From Sphingomonas sp. 3P27F8 (GTDB lineage Bacteria > Pseudomonadota > Alphaproteobacteria > Sphingomonadales > Sphingomonadaceae), in contig NZ_SCNL01000007.1 of assembly GCF_005502745.1 (NCBI RefSeq), forward strand, positions 124,001 through 188,000: a DNA stretch of 64,000 nucleotides. The letters are read 5' to 3'. The notes beneath the pieces are model-generated. The model was not told where the DNA came from and ran no database searches. It saw only the letters and a list, made by a program, of their open reading frames with translations. Shown one piece after another: positions 16,560 through 27,148 of the stretch (positions within the stretch are counted from its first letter, which is position 1; every line of letters begins with the position of its first letter). The position numbers and the translations under genes were made by a program.

Positions 16560-18731
16560 ATGTCATCCCGTGCCCGCGTCCTGGTGCTCAATGCCGCGCT
16601 CGGCCCGCTCGATTATCGCGTTCCGCAGGGGATGGCGGTCGAGCCGGGCTCGATCGTCGTCGCGCCACTGGGGCCGCGCCAGCTCCTTGGCGTGGTGTGG
16701 GAGCCTGAGCGGATGCCGTCCGATGCGGAGGTGGGGGACAACCGGCTGCGCAATCTGATCGCGGTGGCCGATGCTCCGCCGCTGCGCGCGCCGCTGCGCC
16801 GGCTGATCGAATGGACCGCGGGCTATTACCTCTCCCCCCCCGCCGCCGTAGCCCGCATGGCGCTTGCTTCCACCGCTGCGCTGGAGGGGCAAAAGCTCGT
16901 GGTCGAATATCGCGCGACCGGGGATGTGCCGGATCGCCTTACACCGCAGCGGGCACAGGCATTGGAACGGATCGGCGACCGGCAGGGCTTGATCCGCGAG
17001 CTGGCGACGATCGCGGATGTATCCGATGGCGTGATCCGGGGGCTGGTGAAGACCGGTGCGATCGAGGGGGTGGAGGTCGATATCGACAGCCCTTACGCTT
17101 CACCTGATCCGGATCACGCGCCCCCCGCCTTGGCCGCCGAGCAACAGGTCGCGGCGGATGCGCTGATCGCGGACGTTCGTGCGCACGATTTCCGCCCCAC
17201 GCTGCTCGATGGCGTGACCGGTTCGGGCAAGACCGAGGTCTATTTCGAGGCGGTGGCGGAGGCGATACGGGCCGGGCGGCAATGCCTTGTGTTGCTGCCC
17301 GAAATCGCGCTGACCGAACCATTCCTGAAACGCTTCCACGATCGCTTCGGTTGCGAGCCGGTGGCGTGGCATTCCGGTTTGCGCTCCTCGCAACGGCGGC
17401 GCGCGTGGCGCGCGATCGTGTCCGGCCACGCATCCGTGACGGTGGGCGCGCGTTCCGCGCTGTTCCTGCCCTATGCCAATCTCGGGCTGATCGTGGTGGA
17501 CGAGGCGCATGAGACGAGCTTCAAGCAGGAGGACGGCGTTCATTATCACGCTCGCGATGTGGCGGTGATGCGCGGCAAGTTCGAGCGGTGCCCGGTAATC
17601 CTTGCTTCTGCCACGCCTGCGATCGAGACGCGACAACAGGTCGCGCTAGGCAACTATGCGGAGCTGAAGCTTCCCGGACGCTATGGCGCAGCCGAACTGC
17701 CGACGATCGAGGCTCTCGACCTAATCGAACACAAGCCTGATCGCGGGCGCTGGCTCGCCCCGCCGTTGGTGAAAGCGCTCGAGGAAGCGCTTGGGCGCGG
17801 CGAGCAGTCTCTGCTGTTCCTGAACCGGCGCGGCTATGCCCCGCTCACGTTGTGCCGCACCTGCGGGCATCGCTTCCAATGCCCAAATTGCACGGCCTGG
17901 ATGGTCGAGCACCGGCTGACGCGGCGGCTCGCCTGCCATCATTGCGGGCATGTCGAGCCGGTGCCGCGGGTTTGCCCGGAGTGCAAGGAGGAGGATACGC
18001 TCGTCGCCTGCGGGCCCGGTGTGGAGCGGATCGCCGATGAGGTGACAGGGCTGTTTCCCGGCGCGCGAGTGGCGGTCGTCACGTCCGACACGATGTGGTC
18101 TCCCGCCAAGGCGGCCGAGTTCGTCAACCGCATGGAGGCGGGGGATATCGATATCGTCGTCGGCACCCAGCTTGTGACGAAGGGTTATCACTTTCCTAAT
18201 CTGACATTGGTGGGCGTGGTGGACGCCGATCTCGGGCTGGAAGGCGGCGATCTGCGCGCGGCGGAGCGCACCTTTCAGCAGATTCGGCAAGTTTCCGGGC
18301 GTGCCGGGCGGGGGGAGAAGCCCGGTCACGTCTATATCCAGACGCATAGCCCGAAGGCACAGGTGATGCAGGCGCTGGTGACGGGGGATGCTGACGCTTT
18401 CTACGCCGCCGAAACTGAAGCGCGGCGAGAGGCCGGGGCGCCTCCGTTCGGGCGGTATGCCGCGATCGTTGTGTCGAGCGAGGATCAACAAGCCGCGCAC
18501 GAGATCGCCCGCCTCATCGAACGCGCCGCGCCCGCGGTGGAGGGGATTCATGTCTATGGCCCCGCGCCAGCACCGCTGGCGATGCTACGCGGGCGGCATC
18601 GCTATCGCCTGCTCGTACACGCGAAGCGAACGCTGGACGTGCAGGACGTGATACGGGAATGGCTTGGTGGGCTGGAATGGCCAGCGAAGGTCAGAGTCGT
18701 GGTGGACGTGGATCCGTACAGCTTTCTTTAA
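16560..18731 (+). CDS. priA: Primosomal protein N' (replication restart helicase PriA)
   Basis: This 723-residue superfamily 2 helicase reloads DnaB at stalled forks. It has an N-terminal 3'-DNA-binding domain (VLNAALGPLDYRVP), Walker A GVTGSGKT from about residue 218, a DEAH box near 313 (VVDEAHE), and motif III SATPA. A zinc-binding insertion with paired cysteines runs from about residue 431 to 475 (CRTCGHRFQCPNC, CHHCGH, CPEC). The ATG at 16560 (MSSRARVLV) and one at 16551 (MAAMSS) are both possible. A terminator-like hairpin follows the stop at 18754-18774, and base composition changes sharply after it. Confidence 0.96.
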   Translation: MSSRARVLVLNAALGPLDYRVPQGMAVEPGSIVVAPLGPRQLLGVVWEPERMPSDAEVGDNRLRNLIAVADAPPLRAPLRRLIEWTAGYYLSPPAAVARMALASTAALEGQKLVVEYRATGDVPDRLTPQRAQALERIGDRQGLIRELATIADVSDGVIRGLVKTGAIEGVEVDIDSPYASPDPDHAPPALAAEQQVAADALIADVRAHDFRPTLLDGVTGSGKTEVYFEAVAEAIRAGRQCLVLLPEIALTEPFLKRFHDRFGCEPVAWHSGLRSSQRRRAWRAIVSGHASVTVGARSALFLPYANLGLIVVDEAHETSFKQEDGVHYHARDVAVMRGKFERCPVILASATPAIETRQQVALGNYAELKLPGRYGAAELPTIEALDLIEHKPDRGRWLAPPLVKALEEALGRGEQSLLFLNRRGYAPLTLCRTCGHRFQCPNCTAWMVEHRLTRRLACHHCGHVEPVPRVCPECKEEDTLVACGPGVERIADEVTGLFPGARVAVVTSDTMWSPAKAAEFVNRMEAGDIDIVVGTQLVTKGYHFPNLTLVGVVDADLGLEGGDLRAAERTFQQIRQVSGRAGRGEKPGHVYIQTHSPKAQVMQALVTGDADAFYAAETEARREAGAPPFGRYAAIVVSSEDQQAAHEIARLIERAAPAVEGIHVYGPAPAPLAMLRGRHRYRLLVHAKRTLDVQDVIREWLGGLEWPAKVRVVVDVDPYSFL

Positions 18732-18753
18732 ACACGCGTTTCGTCATCCGCTT

Positions 18754-18774
18754 GGCGCCCGATGAGGGCGTTTT
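18754..18774 (+). terminator. Probable intrinsic terminator of priA
   Basis: CGCCC at 18756-18760, a GATGA loop, and GGGCG at 18766-18770 form a short GC-rich stem directly followed by TTTT. An overlapping alternative hairpin (GGGCGT 18766-18771 with ACGCCC 18786-18791) also exists. The position 25 bases after the priA stop fits a rho-independent terminator, although the stem is short. Confidence 0.55.
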
Positions 18775-18818
18775 CACGCTAAAAGACGCCCGGATCGTTA
18801 CCGTGAGCAGAACACCGG

Positions 18819-19387
18819 GTGAACGAAGAGAAAACGATCAATTTCCTGGTCGAAGGGAATGTCGCCTGTTTTCGCCGGCCGGAATTCTCTGACGATCTTG
18901 TGACATATGACGTGATGCCACCGGTCGTCGCTGCTCGCCTCATAGATGTCGCATTTCCCAGCATTGCCAACGAACTTTACGTCAGCAAGATAACGGTGAT
19001 GAATCCGATATCCAGCAGGTGGAAAGAAATTAGGACTGCCCGCGGGTTGCGACGCGCATTGGTATTGCTGGATGTAGCATATCTTGTCCAAGCAACCCTG
19101 TTGCCCAGTAGCGCGGATCAGCCGGGCATCGATTTACAGTCGATTTCCGCGAATTTTTTTCGCCGAATGTGAAAGCACATCTGGGCTTGACCGATTTCCC
19201 AGCATTACTATCGCTGCCCCCGCCCGCTGCATTGCCAAGATCGCGCCTGATAGGCACTGGCTCGATCGATCTTGGCTGGGTTCTGTCCGACACAGGCAAA
19301 GGCACGCGGGGGCAGTTTGCTAGACTTTTCATGAACGACGGGGAAATTGATTTCGCCCGACAAGATCGTTTGATGCGTGCGAGCTAA
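18819..19387 (+). pseudogene. Solitary Cas5d-like (type I-C Cas5) protein, split by a -1 frameshift at a T7 run
   Basis: A GTG at 18819 opens a 117-codon frame ending at TGA 19170-19172. The -1 frame then runs to TAA 19385-19387. Joining them at T7 (19154-19160) gives about 189 residues. From memory of the family this aligns along the whole length of type I-C Cas5, the crRNA-binding and, in I-C, repeat-processing subunit. N-terminal matches are VEGNVACFRRPEF, VTYDVMPPVVAARLI and ITVMNPI; middle, LLDVAYLVQA; C-terminal half, GLTDFPALL, SIDLGWVLSD and ARLFMNDGEID. The Lys-His pair I recall before the usual RRR-GQCF stretch appears to be missing (GIDLQSIS instead), so nuclease activity is doubtful. 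It is shorter than usual (about 220-240). No other cas gene or array is in the window. Local G+C is far below the neighbours (28 of 60 at 18961-19020). It may be a relic, a sequencing indel, or a frameshift-expressed gene. Confidence 0.7.
19154..19180 (+). other. In-frame T TTT TTT slippery heptamer followed by a small hairpin (candidate -1 frameshift site)
   Basis: The zero frame reads aaT TTT TTT cgc, exactly the X XXY YYZ arrangement for -1 slippage. The zero-frame TGA comes three codons later (19170-19172). Six bases after the heptamer, ATGTG (19167-19171) and CACAT (19176-19180) form a five-pair stem with an AAAG loop. A second possible stem pairs CTGGG (19181-19185) with CCCAG (19198-19202). 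The -1 frame continues the Cas5-like homology directly. The stems are weak, so simple mutation or a one-T sequencing error in the run remains a serious alternative. Confidence 0.4.
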
Positions 19388-19496
19388 ACTCGAGAGCCGC
19401 ACGTCGGTCGACTATCTGTATCTGCGCTAGAGAATTTGTCCTGTCAGATGCGGATCCATCGCCAGAACAGCATATGCCGTGCGACTGTCGTCAAAC

Positions 19497-19748
19497 TCAG
19501 TCAGCATGCTCCGCCAGCACCGTCAGGCCTTTGGCGTTAACCTCCGCGAAGCCGCCACGGATAGCGATTGCCTCGGGAGCGCTGCCGGCGGACCGCTGCA
19601 GCAACAGCTCGCCGTCGCGGATCGTGGACATCAGCGGCGCATGCCCCTCAAGCACCGCGAAGTCACCTTCGGAGCCGGGCACGGTGACCATATAGACATC
19701 CTCGGAGCGGACCAGCCGCTCGGGGGTAACCAGTTCGAAGTGCAGCAT
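19497..19748 (-). CDS. atpC: ATP synthase epsilon subunit (short form)
   Basis: This 83-residue F1 epsilon subunit is the last gene of the atpHAGDC operon. It contains the N-terminal beta-sandwich ([37 protein letters not shown]). It ends right after that domain ([10 protein letters not shown]), with no helical C-terminal domain. The C-terminal helices inhibit ATP hydrolysis in many bacteria, so regulation by that mechanism is unlikely here. Sphingomonads commonly have such a short form. The ATG at 19748 begins MLHFELV. A 22-base perfect palindrome lies between it and atpD. Confidence 0.92.
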   Translation of the reverse strand: MLHFELVTPERLVRSEDVYMVTVPGSEGDFAVLEGHAPLMSTIRDGELLLQRSAGSAPEAIAIRGGFAEVNAKGLTVLAEHAD

Positions 19749-19762
19749 CTTGTCTTCCTTAA

Positions 19763-19784
19763 CCCCTCCCCGCGCGGGGAGGGG
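19763..19784. repeat. 22-base perfect palindrome between atpD and atpC
   Basis: CCCCTCCCCGC and its exact reverse complement GCGGGGAGGGG are directly abutted, in the 55-base gap between atpD and atpC. As RNA it would form a strong hairpin with a minimal loop. There is no T-run after it on the minus strand, so it is not a classical terminator. It may be a copy of a dispersed palindromic element, or may tune the epsilon-to-beta ratio or mRNA stability. I saw no second copy in the window. Confidence 0.7.
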
Positions 19785-19803
19785 GTGGGCAGGCCCGGGT
19801 GGC

Positions 19804-21297
<1,494 letters not shown>

Positions 21298-22176
21298 TTA
21301 GAGCGCTTCCGCGCCGGAGATGATTTCCACCAGTTCGGTCGTGATCGCGGCCTGGCGGGCGCGGTTATACTGGATGCTGAGCCGTTTGATCATATCGCCG
21401 GCATTGCGGGTCGCATTGTCCATCGCGGTCATGCGGCTGCCCTGTTCCGATGCGGCATTTTCCAGCAGCGCGCGGAAGATCTGCACCGCCACGTTGCGCG
21501 GCAGCAGATCGGCGAGGATCGATTCCTCGTCCGGCTCATAGGTTACGGCCGCACCGCCATCATTGGCGCTTTCGATGCTGGCGGGCACCGGGACGGGAAT
21601 GATCGGGATGCCGGTCGGTTCCTGCACCAGCGCAGACTGAAACTTGGCAAAGAACAGGTGCGCGACGTCGAATTCACCCGCCTCGAAACGGCGGATCAGA
21701 TCATCGGCGATCACCCGCGCGTCGTCGAAAGCGACGGTCTTGATCGCGCCCATCTCATGATCCGCGGCGATGCCGTTCGGGTAGAAGCGCCGAAGCACGC
21801 GGCCTTTCTTGCCGGCGATATAGAAGCGCACCGTCTTGCCGGCGGCCTCCAGCTCGACTGCCTTGCGGCGCGCGGCGCGGACGATATTGGTGTTGAATGC
21901 ACCGGCCAGGCCGCGCTCGGATGTCGCGACCACCAGCAGGTGAACCTGATCCCTGCCCGTGCCGGCGAGGAGCTTCGGTGACGATTCGCTTACCGTCACC
22001 TTGCTGGCGAGCGACGCCATCACCGCGCCCAGCCGCTCGGCATACGGGCGGCCCTGTACGGCGGCTTCCTGCGCACGGCGCAGCTTCGCGGCGGCGACCA
22101 TCTTCATCGCCTTGGTGATCTTCTGCGTCGACTTCACCGAGCCGATGCGGATCTTGAGGGCCTTCAGACTAGCCAT
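21298..22176 (-). CDS. atpG: ATP synthase F1 gamma subunit
   Basis: This 292-residue central-stalk subunit rotates inside the alpha3beta3 ring. Both family ends are clear: the N-terminal helix [31 protein letters not shown] begins at the ATG at 22176 (only the first part matters for recognition: [16 protein letters not shown]). The C-terminal helix has [16 protein letters not shown] and [13 protein letters not shown]. It lies 49 bases after atpA in the operon. Confidence 0.97.
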   Translation of the reverse strand: MASLKALKIRIGSVKSTQKITKAMKMVAAAKLRRAQEAAVQGRPYAERLGAVMASLASKVTVSESSPKLLAGTGRDQVHLLVVATSERGLAGAFNTNIVRAARRKAVELEAAGKTVRFYIAGKKGRVLRRFYPNGIAADHEMGAIKTVAFDDARVIADDLIRRFEAGEFDVAHLFFAKFQSALVQEPTGIPIIPVPVPASIESANDGGAAVTYEPDEESILADLLPRNVAVQIFRALLENAASEQGSRMTAMDNATRNAGDMIKRLSIQYNRARQAAITTELVEIISGAEAL

Positions 22177-22225
22177 CTTCTTCCTTCATCCGCCCCCGCC
22201 GCAGCGGGAGCCAAGGCAATCAGTT

Positions 22226-24329
<2,104 letters not shown>

Positions 24330-24489
24330 GCGATTCGCTTTCCTCGTCGACACGGGTTGGCCCCGAGCGAACGAATGGCGCACGAACGGCACCTCGCTTG
24401 GGTTGTGGGGCGCGTAGCAAAGGGGTCGCGGCTATGCAATCCTTGCGTCATAACTCGTTGCACAAAGCAAAAAGCAGGAGCGGATCACG

Positions 24490-25164
24490 ATGGGTGAATT
24501 CATGGCGATGTCGATGAGCGATGGTGCCGATATCGCGGTGTATCGCGTTCCCGCCGTCGGAGAGCGGCGCGGCGGGGTGGTGCTGGTGCAGGAGATATTC
24601 GGCGTTACCGACCATATCCGCGATCTTGCGGATGAATATGCCAGCGATGGATATGAAGTGCTCGCGCCGGCGCTCTTCGATCGCGAGCATCCGGGATTCG
24701 AAGGCGGCTATGACGCACAAGGGCTGGCCGAGGGCGTCAGGCTGGCGCGCGAGGCGCATCCGTTCGAACAGTCACTCGCCGATGTGCAAAGCTGCGTCGA
24801 TGCCCTGAAGGCGCAAGGGCCGGTGTTTGTGGTCGGCTATTGCTACGGTGGCTCGATCGCCTGGTTCGCGGCGACGCGGATGCATGGCGTGGCGGCGGCT
24901 TCCGCTTATTATGGCAGCCTGATTCCAGCCGCGGCGGAAGAGGAGCCCAGGGTGCCGGTGGTCCTGCATTTCGGCCGGCATGATTCCGGTATCCCGATGG
25001 AGGGCGTGGAAAAGCTCGCTGCCAAGGCGTGGCCACGCGCCGAGGTGTATGTCTACGAGGCAGGGCATGGCTTCAATTCCGACCGGCGCAAAGACTATCA
25101 TGAGCCGTCGGCCGATCTGGCGAAGGAGCGTACGCTGGCATTGTTCCACGCAAACGGCGGATGA
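24490..25164 (+). CDS. Dienelactone hydrolase family protein
   Basis: This 224-residue alpha/beta hydrolase has the dienelactone hydrolase triad C118 (GYCYGG), D165 (GRHDSGIP) and H193 (EAGHGF). The N-terminus has VVLVQEIFGVTDHIRDLAD, typical of the family. The natural substrate is unknown; many members are not linked to chlorocatechol breakdown. A clear ribosome binding site (caggag) precedes the ATG at 24490. It is divergent from atpH and converges on the enoyl-CoA hydratase gene. Confidence 0.92.
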   Translation: MGEFMAMSMSDGADIAVYRVPAVGERRGGVVLVQEIFGVTDHIRDLADEYASDGYEVLAPALFDREHPGFEGGYDAQGLAEGVRLAREAHPFEQSLADVQSCVDALKAQGPVFVVGYCYGGSIAWFAATRMHGVAAASAYYGSLIPAAAEEEPRVPVVLHFGRHDSGIPMEGVEKLAAKAWPRAEVYVYEAGHGFNSDRRKDYHEPSADLAKERTLALFHANGG

Positions 25165-25185
25165 GTGCCGGCGGTGTGATCGGGG

Positions 25186-25965
25186 CTATTGCGCGCGGCC
25201 CCGTGCCTGCACCGCCGCGCGGCGAGCCTCCACCGATTCGGGCGTGACCTGTGCATTGGCGGCGGACGACACACGATGCTCCAGTGCGATCGCTTCGCCT
25301 AACGGCAGCGCATGGCCCGCATCGATCAGTTGCTTGTAAGCGATGATGAACTCGCCGTCGGCAGAGGCGATGTCTGCGGCGAGGCGCCGCGCGACGGCCA
25401 GCAGATCGGCAGCGGGTACGACGCGGTTCACCAGTCCCCAGCGTTCGGCGGTAGCCGCGTCGAGGAAGTTGCCGCTCAGCGACAGTTCCTTTGCGCGGGC
25501 GATCCCGATCAGTCGCGACAGTTTCTGGCTGAGCCCCCAGCCGGGCATCACGCCGACGCGGGCATGGGTGTCCGCAAAGCGCGCGTTATCGCTGGCGATG
25601 AGAATGTCGCAGGCCAGCGCCACCTCGAACCCGCCAGTGATGGCAACGCCGTTGATCGCGCCGATCACCGGTTTGCGACAGGCTTCGATCGCCTTCACGG
25701 GATTGTCCGAGGCGTCGGTGGCATTCGCCGCGCCCAGCGCCCCCACCTGTGAGCCCAGCTCCTTGAGATCGAGCCCGGCTGTAAAGGCGCGCGTTCCGGC
25801 GCCGGTCAGCACCACGGCGCGCACTGCTTCGTCGTCGTCCACCCGGCGCACCGCGTCATGAAGCGCGCGGCGCAGCGCGATCGACAGGGCGTTCATCGCC
25901 TCCGGGCGGTTCAATGTGATCGTCGCGACGCCATCGGCGATTTCGACCAGAACCAGTTCGCTCAT
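25186..25965 (-). CDS. Enoyl-CoA hydratase/isomerase family protein
   Basis: The product is 259 residues of the crotonase fold. Visible are the oxyanion-hole segments TRAFTAGLDLKELG (near residue 60) and GAINGVAITGGFEVALACD (near 105), and the FADTHARVGVMPGWG loop. Glu residues at the usual catalytic sites are not both clear, so the reaction (hydratase, isomerase or other) is left open. A strong ribosome binding site (ggagagg) precedes the ATG at 25965. It stands apart from the valine operon enzymes at 36-39 kb, which include another family member. Confidence 0.88.
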   Translation of the reverse strand: MSELVLVEIADGVATITLNRPEAMNALSIALRRALHDAVRRVDDDEAVRAVVLTGAGTRAFTAGLDLKELGSQVGALGAANATDASDNPVKAIEACRKPVIGAINGVAITGGFEVALACDILIASDNARFADTHARVGVMPGWGLSQKLSRLIGIARAKELSLSGNFLDAATAERWGLVNRVVPAADLLAVARRLAADIASADGEFIIAYKQLIDAGHALPLGEAIALEHRVSSAANAQVTPESVEARRAAVQARGRAQ

Positions 25966-26033
25966 GTCCCTCTCCAGCTTTTGATCGCAAGCACCGGGAT
26001 GTCGTGGCCTCGCGCAGCGCCTACATCAAGCGC

Positions 26034-27089
26034 ATGACCGATACCATCGACACGGCCGCCGCCTGGGAAGCCTTTGCCGCGCGCGATCGCAACGCCGACG
26101 GGCGGTTCGTCGTCGCTGTCGCAACCACCGGCATCTATTGTCGGCCAAGTTGCCCGGCGCGGCATCCGAAGCGGCAGAATGTGTCTTTCTATCGCGATGG
26201 CGCGGCGGCGGCGGCGGCGGGCTATCGGGCCTGCCTGCGCTGCAAGCCGGATGCGGTGGCGCGCGATCGTGTCGCCGTTGCCGAGGCTGTGGCGGCGATC
26301 GAGGAAAACGATGCGGCGGCGATCGCGCTAGACGATCTTGCGGCGCGCGTCGGCTATGCACCGCATCATTTCCACCGGCTTTTCAAGCGGGCGACCGGCA
26401 TCACGCCGGCGGCCTATGCTCGGGGGTTGAAAGCGCGCCGGGTGGCGGAAGCGTTGAGCGGTGAGAGCTCGGTAACGCCCGCGATCTACGAAGCAGGCTA
26501 TTCCGCTCCGAGCCGGTTCTATGCGCATGGGGCCAAGCGGCTCGGCATGGCGCCCGGCGCGTGGGTTCGCGGCGGCGCGGGAGAAACGATCCGCTGGACG
26601 ATCGCGGGCACGAGCCTTGGCCCGTTGCTGATCGCGGCGACCGAAAAAGGGCTCTGCCGCGTGTCCTTCGCGGAAGATGCGTCGGCGCTGGCGGCCCGCT
26701 TTCCACACGCGAGGATCGAGCCTGGCGGTGTGGCGCTGGCCGAGTTGGCGGCGCGCGTCGTGGCGGCGGTCGAATCGCCCGATCGCGACCACGATCTGCC
26801 GCTGGACGTAAGGGGCACCGCCTTTCAGGAGGCGATCTGGCAGGCGCTGCGCGACGTGCCGGCGGGGGAGACGCGCTCTTATGCCGAACTCGCGGCGATC
26901 GCGGGCAGCCCGGGCGCGGTGCGCGCGGCCGGAACGGCCTGTGGCGCGAATCCGGTCGCGGTCGTCATCCCATGCCATCGGGCGCAACGTGCGGATGGCG
27001 GGGAGGGAGGCTATGCTTATGGCCTTGAGCGTAAGCGCGTTCTTCGGGCGCGCGAACATGACGGTCGCGAGCGGGCGCGGCGTGGTTAG
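26034..27089 (+). CDS. ada: Bifunctional Ada: O6-methylguanine-DNA methyltransferase and methyl-activated regulator
   Basis: The product is 351 residues with the full Ada architecture. The N-terminal zinc domain has Cys36, Cys40, Cys67 and Cys70 (GIYCRPSC, ACLRCKPD); Cys36 corresponds to the residue methylated by phosphotriesters. An AraC-type helix-turn-helix covers about residues 85-175. The C-terminal alkyltransferase has active-site Cys314 in VVIPCHR. The protein repairs methylated DNA irreversibly and then switches on the adaptive response. The ATG at 26034 (MTDTIDTAAAW) is preferred. No alkB or alkA neighbour is visible. Confidence 0.95.
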   Translation: MTDTIDTAAAWEAFAARDRNADGRFVVAVATTGIYCRPSCPARHPKRQNVSFYRDGAAAAAAGYRACLRCKPDAVARDRVAVAEAVAAIEENDAAAIALDDLAARVGYAPHHFHRLFKRATGITPAAYARGLKARRVAEALSGESSVTPAIYEAGYSAPSRFYAHGAKRLGMAPGAWVRGGAGETIRWTIAGTSLGPLLIAATEKGLCRVSFAEDASALAARFPHARIEPGGVALAELAARVVAAVESPDRDHDLPLDVRGTAFQEAIWQALRDVPAGETRSYAELAAIAGSPGAVRAAGTACGANPVAVVIPCHRAQRADGGEGGYAYGLERKRVLRAREHDGRERARRG

Positions 27090-27148
27090 GCAAATGTAAA
27101 TTCTTCCTGCTTACCTCGTCGACCCATGACTTTTGGGACGGACAGGGT

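Noticed and set aside
18766..18791. A second hairpin (GGGCGT / ACGCCC) before the Cas5-like gene as a CRISPR repeat or leader element
   Set aside because: It is single-copy and overlaps the priA terminator stem; it does not resemble known type I-C repeats.
18732..19496. A CRISPR array near the Cas5-like gene
   Set aside because: I read both strands for direct repeats of 25-40 bases with regular spacers and found none; only short inverted repeats occur.
24330..24489. A specific promoter for the ATP synthase operon
   Set aside because: The gap must contain one, but I could not identify a -35/-10 pair with enough confidence to annotate.
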